Origin: Malaya genurostris
Lineage: Eukaryota; Arthropoda; Insecta; Diptera; Culicidae
Assembly (NCBI RefSeq): GCF_030247185.1
Contig: NC_080571.1
Span: forward strand, 161,482,352 to 161,546,351
Direction of reading: 5' to 3'
Length of the DNA: 64,000 nucleotides
Of this stretch, positions 1 through 11,371 are shown in pieces. Position numbers and translations under genes: made by a program. Each line of letters begins with the position of its first letter. Position 1 is the stretch's first letter. The notes below the pieces were generated by a model that did no database searches, had not been told where the DNA came from, and saw only the letters and a list, made by a program, of their open reading frames with translations.

Positions 1-367
1 GGCACCAATCATACACTTATTCCTCAGAAATGACATTTGAGCATATTCGGTTTCATTCTAAAGCACAACACGGAATTTATCATTCCGGTTTTTGCAGACA
101 CAACACCGTTTGTGTTGAGCGACTCACCCTCGAAATACGCGATCTCACTAACAAAATATACAACCTGTTGTTACAAATAGTTATTACAACTTTTAGACTG
201 ATCTTGCGAATAGTAACAAAAAAAAACGAGTTAATGCGTTAAACTCAAATTTAGAGTAGGAGTTACTCAATATCATTGATGATAACTACTCAATTTTTGA
301 CGTTTCCATGTATCATTTGAAAATGAGTAACTAGTACTCAAACTTTGAGCAACTTTTTCTAAGCGTG
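1..367 (-). mobile_element. TA-3 MITE, inverted, cut by window edge
   Basis: This is the reverse complement of the left part of the TA-3 copy at 35467-36202. Its terminus, read on the minus strand as CACGCTTAGAAAAAGTTAC, lies at 367 next to TA. It holds several ACTCAAA/TTTGAGT palindromes. The short open frame here runs through repeat sequence and is not a gene. Confidence 0.8.
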
Positions 368-718
368 TAGAATGGTTTCAAAAGTCAAATTGCATATTTT
401 ACGTGACGAAAATGAATGTTATACGAACATACCCTAAAATGAATAGAGTCATCACATAAGGTTTACGTGAATTGACCAAACGTCAAACAATCTACGTGAA
501 TTTCCAGTGTAAAAAACTCGATTTTGAAAATGGCGAGCAGTGGCCCTCGAAGTGTAAGTAGTGTAAATATTTGCGAGTTATTTAATTACAATTTTTTACT
601 CCATCGACCATTCCAGTATGAAAGTTTCCATGTGTTCAACTGGACCGAGTGCCTGCGTGAGTCCGGAAGTTTACCCGCTCCTGCCGAATGCTTCAAACAG
701 GCCGTCGGTATGAAGCTA

Positions 719-2613
719 GGGGGCTGTCCATAAAAGACGTCACGCCGCAAGAGGGAGGGGGGTGTTTCATAAAACGTGACCTTTTGTGACAGTGGGGAGA
801 GGGAGAGGTTTTTGGAATGAGACGTCCAATATTTTCAATGAGCGCATTTTTGAAATACCTAATTATATTACTGCTTTGCACTATTTCCTGAAAAAATCTC
901 CACAATAAACGTTTACATTCTATAAGAAAACGTGTATTTGTTGATGTAGAAGCACAGACTAACAGACATGACAGTATAAGTAAATTCTTATAAAAATAAT
1001 TTTTCGTGATGCGCTAGCTCCACCTATATTGTACTGCGCGAGCTATTTACTATCTGTACACCCCTTGTGTTATATAAAAGTTTTTTTACTAGTTGGTTTC
1101 CCCTCGTTTGTCAACACCGATCAGCTGCTTGCAGGGATGCCTGATTTCATCAAAGTATTTGAAAATGAATCGTCACAATAAATTATTGGATTACGTTGAT
1201 AATATATTTAACTTTTTCGCGATGTTGGAAGGTAACCATTTATTTGACTCAACGTTGTTCATCTAGACTATTTTTTATTGTGTTGGTAGTTTTCACCCGA
1301 AATTAAGTGGCGGCAGACCAGAAGCAAGTAAATATTGTAACAAAACGGGTTCGATTTTGAATTGCGTTGGAGGATGAGAAGTAGGCACAATTATGTATGT
1401 AGTTTTGGCAATATGTATTAAATCTGTATCCTGCATGAAATTCGCATGGACGTATACAAATCAATACATTACAGGTAATTCTGTATGAATGGCAACTCTG
1501 TTGGTAAATGAAAAAAATAAACACAGTCTAGATGACAGACAGGATGTTTTTGATAGGGTAACGTGGCACCATCATGACACATGTGAGTACTGTCCCAAAT
1601 AAAGGAATATTCGAAATGACCGTTAAAATGATTGAAGAATCTAATTTGAGTGTCCTGTCTGTTAGTCTGTGGTAGAAGCTTCTTCTTGTAAATTTGGAAA
1701 TGAGTGATGCAGGAAATCATTTCTGTTGTGATCACCAAAGTGCACGGAGGAGCGAGTAAATTAGCGAAATTAATAAATTTTTCCTAATATGAGAAAAAAA
1801 TAAAAAGATGCCTTCAAACGGTTTAACTTAAGTTATGCACTGACAATTTTTTCAGTAATTTGATTTTCTAGCATTGATAATAGTATATCATAAGAATTTC
1901 TCCTCTATGATTCTGATGCAGTTTATTCAATTGTACTCCATTTGAAAAAGGGCAGGAGATCAACGATTTCAGACGTAGATCATGTCATGTCTTATTTTGA
2001 TCATATATGATTTTCCTCCACCAACATCAAAGCTTATCGAATCATCCAATGATTGAACTTACATAAATCAAGAATCATTTTAGCTCAAAATCACTACCAA
2101 TTTTGTGTGACGGAAGATCCGTACCGATTTTGATTGATGTGATTTAAAATCCACTGATGAACTGATCATGAAAAGATTCTCCGGCAGTGATCTCGTTTTG
2201 ATGAGGTTTTGGTCTTTATTTTCTCAGCCCTGTATGCTACACTAAGGAAATATTATTCTTTACCTAAAACAATAATATATCTGTGTAACCCTAGGAGGAA
2301 TAAAACAGATGATTTAAATGTTTCATCAATTCCAACCAAATACTTTTGTTAATAAAAAAATTCCGATGATTTTGTAGTTTTAGGGATATTTTTTAATCTA
2401 ATGACAGCATGTAATAAATTAATTTTTCCCTCATATTTGTATGGTTTGTCATACATATTGAGTGGGTATTAAATGAATTTTATTTATTTTGAATTCGTGA
2501 CACGTGACATAGAGGGGGTGGGGGGTCTTTGCTTCTGTGACAATTTGTGACAAAGGGGGGATGGGGAGTCAAAAATCGTCAAAAAAAGCGTGACGTCTTT
2601 TATGGACAGCCCC
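719..2613. mobile_element. TA-5 element (GGGGCTGTCCATAAA ends, TA TSD)
   Basis: Left end GGGGGCTGTCCATAAAAGAC and right end (reverse complement) GGGGCTGTCCATAAAAGAC are flanked by TA at 717-718 and 2614-2615. The empty site is intact in unit III at 35116-35117. Sub-terminal GTGACA and G-rich runs occur at both ends. It contains a nested S7-1 at 953-1671 and no transposase frame. The remaining interior, 1680-2500, is AT-rich with nothing recognisable. Confidence 0.85.
953..1671 (+). mobile_element. S7-1 element copy a, short form (7-bp TSD)
   Basis: Perfect 16-bp TIRs CACAGACTAACAGACA are flanked by GTAGAAG at 946-952 and 1672-1678. It lacks the nested S7-2 found in the copies at 43512 and 44812. 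The unoccupied S7-2 target GCAATAT is at 1408-1414. It is non-coding. Confidence 0.85.
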
Positions 2614-3046
2614 TAGAGACACTGGAACCATGTAATGCGACTTCAACCTGCATCGGTAGTGTTGTGGGAGTTCTTGGATCTTGACTGCGGCTTCGGTTGG
2701 ATGGCAGTGACAACATAAACGATTTCTGGAGGCTTGTCGATTTGAGATACCACGACGTTATTAGTTGCTTTTTAAGCCATTATAATTGTATGACAATTTT
2801 TTGATATAAATGTTTTATATTTCATGGCATTTTTCATTTCATAGATTTATATCAAGATCTGGCATCTCCCTTTCGACTTCAACCAATATATAAAACAGTA
2901 ATTTTCTGGTATCTAAATTTGATACGAACTGATAGATGAATGTGAAATGAACAGTACATTGCATTATACCTATGAAACACGTATCTTTTACTGGATTATG
3001 TATAAAACAGCTTTCAAATGCCAGTCCATTAAAACCTACGTGAAAT

Positions 3047-3583
3047 GATGAGTAGAAAATGTAAGTAAGTGTTACTACTTTGTAAAATAATTTCTATTCA
3101 TGTTCCAGTAGAACCAGAAATCAGTAATGATTTTCATCGCTACTAGCTTTGACGCTTTGTTGAAAACGTAGCACATCCCTACATATGCGAGTTGTTTATA
3201 GCGAGAAAAGGAAAAAAGAAAACCAAATTTTAACAAAACTCGCACGAAATCTCGCGAAAGAAAAGCTTTCTAACTGATATTTTTCGCCAAATGCATAGTA
3301 AAATCATTTACCTACAATCGTATGTTTTTGATTTTTCGTGAATTGGGTTAGTATTTTAGAAATGTGCAATTTAGGGTGAAATTTCGGCGACAAAGCAAGA
3401 GGAAGCAGTGATTATTTTTGCCAAATGCATGGTAAAATCATTTACCTACAATCGTATGTTTTTGATTTTTCGTGAATTGGGTTAGTATTTTAGAAATTTG
3501 CAATTTAGGGTGAAATTTCAGCGACAAAGCAAGAGGAAGCAGTGAGTTGTCTTGCTTCGACCTGACCACGGCAAAGCGCTACC
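3047..3583 (-). mobile_element. TTAA-1 one-ended piece, inverted
   Basis: The outer end, read on minus, is GGTAGCGCTTTGCCGTGGTC beside TTAA at 3584-3587. The other end is fused to TA-2 sequence. It has an extra internal tandem duplication of about 134 bp (3286-3419 and 3420-3553) that other units lack. Confidence 0.75.
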
Positions 3584-3653
3584 TTAATACGGATTTCAAA
3601 AGAGGCTTAAAAGCTTTTTCGTATGAGTAAACTATTAGTATTAGTGACAAGAA

Positions 3654-3941
3654 GCAGTCTCGGCATAAAATGCCTTTTGCGGAATTTGATCTTTCTGTTC
3701 TTACAGACAGATGGGAAGAATTATTGCTCATCGAATATACAATTCTACAGCCATCATGTTTATTTTATTGTCGATATTTAATTTTATTAGTGGATCTGCA
3801 TCCACTAATAAAATTAAATATCGACAATAAAATAAACATGATGGCTGTAGAATTGTATATTCGATGAGCAATAATTCTTCCCATCTGTCTGTAAGAACAG
3901 AAAGATCAAATTCCGCAAAAGGCATTTTATGCCGAGACTGC
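3654..3941. repeat. Perfect 142-bp inverted repeat, 4-nt loop
   Basis: Arms 3654-3795 and 3800-3941 are exact reverse complements by eye, with loop CTGC. The other units have only one arm and read on through GTGGATGCAGATAATACAG. This copy therefore arose by inverted duplication at that point. Confidence 0.93.
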
Positions 3942-4014
3942 ATAATACAGATTTTTTATTCAGAGTAAGACAAATTTCCTATGAAAAAATTTGGCATCTC
4001 TGCTGCAGACAGAG

Positions 4015-4510
4015 CCCGGTGGATGTTGTCGACCCGCATCGGTCCGATCATCGGGCCGATTATCGGACCGATTGAGCACGATATAGGGCCGATTGTAGCG
4101 CTTCGATCGGCCCGTCATCGGACAATTCTGCACCATTTGCATCAACCGCGCTGACCTAAAAAAGCTTTATGTTTACATTATGTATCGCTAGATAAACAGA
4201 GCGAAGGAATATCAAACAAGACATTTTCGAGCCGACGTCTTCCCGATAGGGTGAGAAAGATTGTTAAACATTTGTATCGATCATAGAGGCTTTAACCTTT
4301 AGGTCATTCGCCTCTTAGGGCCAGATAAACTCTGACCCTATGTTCGAGGTTGAAAATCCAACCCCGATATATCTCATCACCTGAGTAATCAGACATCCGC
4401 TCTCTGCTTTGGTATATCTTCACTCTGTTGTTCTACCGATACACTATGCAAGCTCGAAACGCAATCAAAAGCTTTCTTGCACGATGCGTCCGATGTTCAG
4501 ATTTACTGGG
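4015..4510. mobile_element. Insertion with ATCGGNCCGAT cluster and CCCRGT ends
   Basis: It is absent from the other copies of spacer E, which read ...GACAGAGTGGGCGCG. The ends are CCCGGTGGATG and, in reverse complement, CCCAGTAAATC. The TSD is short and unclear, possibly AG. The first ~110 bases hold ATCGGTCCGAT, ATCGGGCCGAT and ATCGGACCGAT palindromes, GC-rich against an AT-rich background. Its middle holds a decayed SINE. Confidence 0.6.
4285..4377 (-). mobile_element. Decayed tRNA-Glu-like SINE fragment
   Basis: GAGGCTTTAACCTTTAGGTC, CATTCGCCTC and CTGACCCTATG match the body of the SINE at 42982-43130 in the same orientation. The tRNA-like head is barely recognisable. Confidence 0.55.
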
Positions 4511-4573
4511 AGTGGGCGCGAGAAGTTGTTCCGAGCTGGTGACATTAGCACACCTAAAGCGAGAATTATATTA

Positions 4574-5458
<885 letters not shown>

Positions 5459-5486
5459 AAGTTGCCCGTATTCATAAAAAATTGTA

Positions 5487-6218
5487 CACTCAAAATAATA
5501 ATCATATTATAGTTACGTGAAAAGTTATGTGAATATTTTCACTTTTCACGTAGGTTTTAATGGACTGGCTTTTAAAAGCTGTTTAATGCATAATCCAGTA
5601 AAAGTTACGTGTTTCATAGGTAAAATGTAATGTACTGCTCATATTATATTTATCTATCAGTTCATATCAAATTTAGATACCAGAAAATTACTATTTTACA
5701 TATTGGTTGAAGTCGAAAGGAAGATCCCAGATTTTGATATAAATCTATGAAATGAAAAATGCCATGAAATATAAAACATATATTTCAGAAAATTGTCATA
5801 TAATTCCAATGGCTTAACAAGCAACTAATAACGTCGTGGTATTTCAAATCGACAAGCCTCCGGAGGGTAAACTTCCGGACTCACGCAGACACTCGGTCCA
5901 GTTGAACACATGGAAACTTTTATACTGGAATGGTCCGGTCGATGGAGTAAAAAATTGTAATTTTCTCGCAAATATTTACACTACTTACACTTCGAGGGCC
6001 ACTGCTCGCCATTTTCAAAATCGAGTTTTTCACACTGGAAATTCACGTAGATTGTTTGGCGTTTGGTCAATTCACGTAAACCTTATGTGATGACTCTCTT
6101 CATTTTAGGGGATGTTTGTATAACATTCATTTTCGTCACGTAAAATATTCAATTTGACATTTGAAACCATTCTACGTGATTTTTCAAGTGAATCGAACGT
6201 GAATTTTTATTTGAGTGA
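5487..6218. mobile_element. TA-2 MITE copy 2, with proven empty site
   Basis: It is inserted at TA (5485-5486; 6219-6220). Units II and III read ATTGTAGAAAAGG uninterrupted at the same place (16791-16803). Its ends are CACTCAAAATAATAATCATA and TTTTTATTTGAGTG. It carries a shortened captured gene. Confidence 0.9.
5839..6012 (-). pseudogene. Captured MBT fragment, internally deleted
   Basis: On the minus strand, ATGGCGAGCAGTGGCCCTCG opens at 6012, followed by the GTAAGT intron start and part of the second exon (LRESGSLP). A deletion joins this to the exon end near 5850, removing the core of the MBT repeat. It is a decayed copy of the 4911-5252 fragment. Confidence 0.75.
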
Positions 6219-6250
6219 TAGAAAAGGTGAAGTAATTAGAAATTTTCCTA

Positions 6251-6947
6251 CACTCTCATTGAACATAACTCAAAATTGAGTGACGGATCACTCAAATTTA
6301 TTAAAAGTGTAAGTACTCTAAACTTGAGTTACCAGCTATCTACTCATTTTTGCTTTAAGGAACGAAACTGTCAAAACTTGAGTAATTTTTACTCAAAATA
6401 AGAAAAAAATATTTTGCTCAAAATTTGAGTAAGTTCAACTCAAAATTTGAGTTCCTTGCTCTCAAAATGAAGAAATTTTTCTTCGTTAATTTTCAATTAC
6501 AAAGTTATTCTTCTTGCTTTTGAATGCGCAAAGTAGTGATTCAAAACCGTTTCCTTTTGAACGGTTTGGAGTACAAATTGAATTGTTTTGATATCCTTAT
6601 GTTGCGCTTTTCACTAAGCATAATTGAAACCACAAAACATCTATGATTGACGTTGATTCATGTTTTTAAAATCGGATCTAGAAACGGCAATGAAAAACGA
6701 CGTATTCTTGCATTCTTTATTTCGATAAGAATATTCCGAGAATGAAAACGCACTGAACTGCAAGAAGTATTTTTTTCACTCACATGTTTAAAAACTCAAC
6801 GCTTATTCTAATGTATGAATAAATGCGAGAGAACTCATGGCAACGAGTTTATTTTACTCAAATCCATACTCAATTTTTGACACATTGTTTTAGTTTATGA
6901 ATTTGAGTAATCGCAACTCAAACCATGAGTTATGTTCAAAGAGCGTG
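6251..6947. mobile_element. TA-4 MITE (palindrome-rich), with proven empty site
   Basis: TIRs CACTCTCATTGAACATAACT and (reverse complement of the right end) CACGCTCTTTGAACATAACT are flanked by TA at 6249-6250 and 6948-6949. Unit II is empty here (TTCCTACCGATTT, 16821-16833). The interior holds many ACTCAAA/TTTGAGT blocks. It is non-coding. Confidence 0.9.
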
Positions 6948-6958
6948 TACCGATTTGA

Positions 6959-9774
6959 CAGCTCTTGCTGAAAGTATCATCTCTTAACAAGCAGCGCCTC
7001 TACATTTCAGTTTTGCGACAATATGTCAATTCCTGAAACCCAGACAAACCCAGATAAATGTTTGAGTATTTTAGGTTTTTGAAAAAATATCCTGGCAACT
7101 CTGTTTACACGCAGAGTTATACACTCAAAAAAAAATCACGTTAATTCTACTTGAAAACATACATGAATCTCATCCACCCAACTTTTCACATAAATTCTAT
7201 GGGGTAGATAAATGAATTGTATCTGATTGTTCATATATCATGCATCTTATTCAATAGGTAAATAATATATCACTTGTCCGTTTGATACAACGTAATTTTC
7301 ATATGTTTTAACAGAACTTCACGTAATAGTTACATGACTTAAACATCTTTATTGAGCATAGGAAAATCACATAATAATTACATGAAATGGTACATGATTG
7401 TATAGTATATAAAACTCAGTTAAAACTAACATTAAAAAGGCATTTATTTGCAGAATGCATTTCTAACGGATCGCTTGTTATTTTACATCTATTTACATAT
7501 TAATGGTTACATCATCAACCTTAACGAATAGTAACTCAATGAAATTAAACTTATACTTAACTCTAAGTATAAACTTATTATCTAAATTTAAAACTATTGT
7601 TGGTCGTCGATTAAAATAATCAATACCAGTAATAATGAACCTGATGTTTCAAACGCGACATAGTGCTCATTTTGACCAATGACTACCCATAATTGCAAAA
7701 TCAAGTGAAATATTTCATCTAACGATAAAATCTCTGATTTCATAGAGTACAGCTTGATCCAATAAAAAAATTATGACAAACTGTCCTATTTTGTAGTTAA
7801 TTCCTTTGTAAACAATAGAGTCGGCGGTACCGACAGAAGTTTTTCTATTTATGATTTCTGAAAATATAAATCAATTAATCAAAAATTCTTACTTCAAACA
7901 GCTCTTGCTGAAAGTATCATCTCTTAACAAGCAGCGCCTCCACATTTCAGTTTTGCGACAATATGTCAATTCCTGAAACCCAGACAAACCCAGATAAATG
8001 TTTGAGTATTGGTAGGTTTTTGAAAAAATATCCTGGCAACTCTGTTTACACGCAGAGTTATACACTCAAAAAAAAATCACGTTAATTCTACTTGAAAACA
8101 TACATGAATCTCATCCACCCAACTTTTCACATAAATTCTATGGGGTAGATAAATGAATTGTATCGGATTGTTCATATATCATGCATCTTATTCAATAGGT
8201 AAATAATATATCACTTGTCCGTTTGATACAACGTAATTTTCATATGTTTTAACAGAACTTCACGTAATAGTTACATGACTTAAACATCTTTATTGAGCAT
8301 AGGAAAATCACATAATAATTACATGAAATGGTACATGATTGTATAGTATATAAAACTCAGTTAAAACTAACATTAAAAAGGCATTTATTTGCAGAATGCA
8401 TTTCTAACGGATCGCTTGTTATTTTACATCTATTTACATATTAATGGTTACATCATCAACCTTGACGAATAGTAACTCAATGAAATTAAACTTATACTTA
8501 ACTCTAAGTATAAACTTATTATCTACATTTAAAACTATTGTTGGTCGTCGATTAAAATAATCAATACCAGTAATAATGAACCTGATGTTTCAAACGCGAC
8601 ATAGTGCTCATTTTGACCAATGACTACCCATAATTGCAAAATCAAGTGAAATATTTCATCTAACGATAAAATCTCTGATTTCATAGAGTACAGCTTGATC
8701 CAATAAAAGAATTATGACAAACTGTCCTATTTTGTAGTTAATTCCTTTGTGAACAATAGAGTCGGCGGTACCGACAGAAGTTTTTCTATTTATGATTTCT
8801 GAAAATATAAATCAATTAATCAAAAATTCTTACTTCAAACAGCTCTTGCTGTAAGTATCATCTCTTAACAAGCAGCGCCTCCACATTTCAGTTTTGCGAC
8901 AATATGTCAATTCCTGAAACCCAGACAAACCCAGATAAATGTTTGAGTATTGGTAGGTTTTTGAAAAAATATCCTGGCAACTCTGTTTACACGCAGAGTT
9001 ATACACTAAAAAAAAAAATCACGTTAATTCTACTTGAAAACATACATGAATCTCATCCACCCAACTTTTCACATAAATTCTATGGGGTGGATAAATGAAT
9101 TGTATCGGATTGTTCATATATCATGCATCTTATTCAATAGGTAAATAATATATCACTTGTCCGTTTGATACAACGTAATTTTCATATGTTTTAACAGAAC
9201 TTCACGTAATAGTTACATGACTTAAACATCTTTATTGAGCATAGGAAAATCACATAATAATTACATGAAATGGTACATGATTGTATAGTATATAAAACTC
9301 AGTTAAAACTAACATTAAAAAGGCATTTATTTGCAGAATGTATTTCTAACGGATCGCTTGTTATTTTACATCTATTTACATATTAATGGTTACATCATCA
9401 ACCTTAACGAATAGTAACTCAATGAAATTAAACTTATACTTAACTCTAAGTGTAAACTTATTATCTACAATTAAAACTATTGTTGGTCGTCGATTAAAAT
9501 AATCAATACCAGTAATAATGAACCTGATGTTTCAAACGCGACATAGTGCTCATTTTGACCAATGATTACCCATAATTCCAAAATCAAGTAAAATATTTCA
9601 TCTAACGATAAAATCTCTGATTTCATAGAGTACAGCTTGATCCGATAAAAAATTATGACAAACTGTCCTATTTTGTAGTTAATTCCTTTGTAAACAATAG
9701 AGTCGGCGGTACCGACAGAAGTTTTTCTATTTATGATTTCTGAAAATATAAATCAATTAATCAAAAATTCTTAC
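6959..9774 (+). repeat. Head-to-tail triplication, ~940-bp period
   Basis: Copies at 6959-7898, 7899-8839 and 8840-9774 each start CAGCTCTTGCTG and differ by scattered substitutions. Each consists of ~160 bp of unit flank plus the left ~775 bp of TA-1. Only the third runs on into the rest of TA-1. Units II and III have one copy. Confidence 0.93.
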
Positions 9775-10387
9775 ATAAACTTGAATTATTTATATACATT
9801 TTGTTTTCTCCCGGAAATTATAAGATCGAAAATATTTTCGTATGCTGTTGGTTCTAAATACTTCCGGAGATCAAGAGCTCGAACAAGCCAATATCGCATT
9901 CTACTAAAACTAAACGCAAAATTGTATATTGAGTACTACACTAGTTTTGAAACTGTAGAAGCAAAGTCCGGGCATTACATTCGTTTCGTGGAATTTGGCT
10001 TTTCTGTTTCAACAGACTTCGCAGCCGATTCTTATTGTACATAATCATTGCATGACTAGTACTATGGATCCTACTGACACTAAGAATCCTTCCAGGTCAG
10101 GGCTGTTTTGAAACTTTACTTACCTTTAAAAACTTCCAATAACGAATGCATTATGTTCAAGCCTGCCACTAACATGTCAGCCATTTTGAGATTTGAAATT
10201 TTCATAGAGCAAATTCACTTAAACTTCGATCATGGGACTCTCCATTTGAAGATTATGTGAAAATCACATAGCTTGTACTTGGTTTCCAGATGTTATTCAT
10301 AGACATCACGTAGAATATCAAATATAAATGAAGCTCTGCATTTACGTGAGTAATCCCATAAAACTAATGTGATTTATTTTTTGAGTG
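9004..10387 (+). mobile_element. TA-1 MITE, unit I copy
   Basis: The left end is CACTAAAAAAAAAAATCACG, and the right end read in reverse is CACTCAAAAAATAAATCACA. It is flanked by TA at 9002-9003 and 10388-10389. It contains a 5'-truncated SINE (9955-10104). Open frames of up to 103 codons cross the SINE boundary and are not genes. Confidence 0.88.
9955..10104 (-). mobile_element. 5'-truncated tRNA-derived SINE inside TA-1
   Basis: It is flanked by an 11-bp TSD GTTTTGAAACT (9944-9954 and 10105-10115). Its body matches the SINE at 38215-38433 in the same orientation but stops at AGGTCAGGGCTG, so the tRNA head is missing. It is present in all TA-1 copies and so predates TA-1 amplification. Confidence 0.85.
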
Positions 10388-10519
10388 TACTATTAATGGA
10401 AAAATCTGTTTCTGACTTCAGCTGGTTTTCAAAGAAGGGCGAAACTAATATAGATCGCCCTTCCTTACCTAGGACAGGACCAGACAACTGGCTTCTTTTT
10501 CCAGAAAAATATGTCTCTT

Positions 10520-10905
10520 CTTATTCCGGTTTCTCCCTGCTGTAAATAATAAAAGCCTCGCGATCACTGTTGCCAGTAGAGATAATTGTTCATTCTGAAA
10601 ACTGTCTCCCCTTATAACATGTAATTATTTATCATTTGAAAACACTTAGACAAATGTTATATCGGTCAAAAATATAGCTCTGGATTCATTTTGATCAGAT
10701 GTTTGTTTTGAAGAAAACGTTTAGTTGAAACAGCTTAATAAAATTTTTCCAAAACACTCAATTTTGAATAATTAATTTTTGCAGCTTTATTCAACATATT
10801 CTATTTGAGAAAAATAATAACATACAGAAGTATCCAAAGATTGGGTGCTATTCTCAACCAACATAATCAATATTCTCGTCCATATGACACTTCGTGATTT
10901 CAGGC
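10520..10905. other. 386-bp insertion in S8-1 with 8-bp direct repeats
   Basis: Unit II reads TTTCTCTT once (18496-18503). Here TGTCTCTT and TTTCTCTT bracket extra DNA, and in unit III the two copies are identical (32425-32432, 32785-32792). No inverted ends or tail are visible. The right edge ends TGATTTCAG, so an intron-like origin is possible. Confidence 0.6.
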
Positions 10906-11187
10906 TTTCTCTTTGTATCATCCAGTGATTGTTAAATGTACTCGTATACTTTCCGCATTGACAGAATTTAAAAACAAATTGAACTTAAATCCTATTGAAA
11001 TCAATAATTTTGAAGATGACCCGAAAAATAAAATATCAAATATCAAGCTACATTGTTACCGACGATACTGACAACACTTTTTTTACCACCCTGCAGTAAT
11101 CTTGATTTCAACAACTTGTACTTGCTTATGTCAGTTTCAACCAATCACGAGCTGGTCCGAAATTGGTCCTAATGCCCAATGTAATGT

Positions 11188-11371
11188 TTACACTTCTACT
11201 GGCTGCCAGCATGCTGGTGTCAGTGTACTGCCCTCTTAGGAAAAAAACGTTCAACCGTGGTCCAATGATCCAAAGTATTAGACCAACGAAGGACAACCGT
11301 TGAACGTTTTTTTTTCCTAGGAGGGCAGTACACTGACACCAGCATGCTGGCAGCCAGCAGAAGTGTAAACG
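11188..11371. repeat. FB-1 foldback, unit I first copy
   Basis: The left arm ACACTTCTACTGGCTGCCAG, followed by CATGCTGGTGTCAGTGTACT, is mirrored by the right arm ending GCCAGCAGAAGTGTAAACG. About 60 bp of centre with TTCAACCGTGGTCC separates them. Related copies lie at 18766, 33053, and in a second subtype at 11700, 19674 and 33709. Confidence 0.8.

Larger units (their letters stand above)
530..2757 (+). pseudogene. Scm: Captured MBT-repeat gene fragment (Scm-like), split by TA-5
   Basis: This is a fragment of a host Polycomb-group gene inside TA-2. A first piece at 530-553 encodes MASSGPRS and is followed by GTAAGTAG, a good 5' splice site. A ~60-nt intron-like stretch leads to a second piece from 608. 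It encodes [12 protein letters not shown], then [20 protein letters not shown] and [19 protein letters not shown]. After the TA-5 insertion at 719-2613 it continues with VVGVLGS, an in-frame TGA at 2682-2684, LRLRLDGSDN and NDFWRLVD. These are the hallmarks of an MBT repeat. The [10 protein letters not shown] start matches insect Scm better than other MBT proteins (from memory of the family). The AG acceptor is lost, one stop is present and about 13 residues are missing before GMKL. It is not expected to make protein. The family assignment is firm and the exact gene is likely. Confidence 0.85.
368..3046 (-). mobile_element. TA-2-derived segment, inverted, split by TA-5
   Basis: This segment is homologous in reverse to 34684-35466. 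It lacks the left TIR of intact TA-2 and is fused to the TTAA-1 piece at about 3046, as in every unit of the array. TA-5 interrupts it at 719-2613. It carries the Scm-like fragment described separately. Confidence 0.75.
3588..4572 (-). repeat. Spacer E of the macro-unit, inverted and rearranged
   Basis: The sequence is shared with 12629-13035, 19863-20279 and 33892-34281. It contains TGCCAGATTTTTTCATAG-type sequence related to the hAT-2 terminus. This copy is altered by a 142-bp inverted duplication (3654-3941) and by an insertion at 4015-4510. Confidence 0.7.

Noticed and set aside
6959..9774. CRISPR-like array
   Set aside because: The copies are ~940-bp tandem duplicates in eukaryotic repeat DNA. 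There is no short-repeat/spacer pattern.
9733..10044. A 103-codon frame MISENINQLIK...
   Set aside because: It runs through TA-1 into an embedded SINE. It is shorter or broken in the other TA-1 copies.
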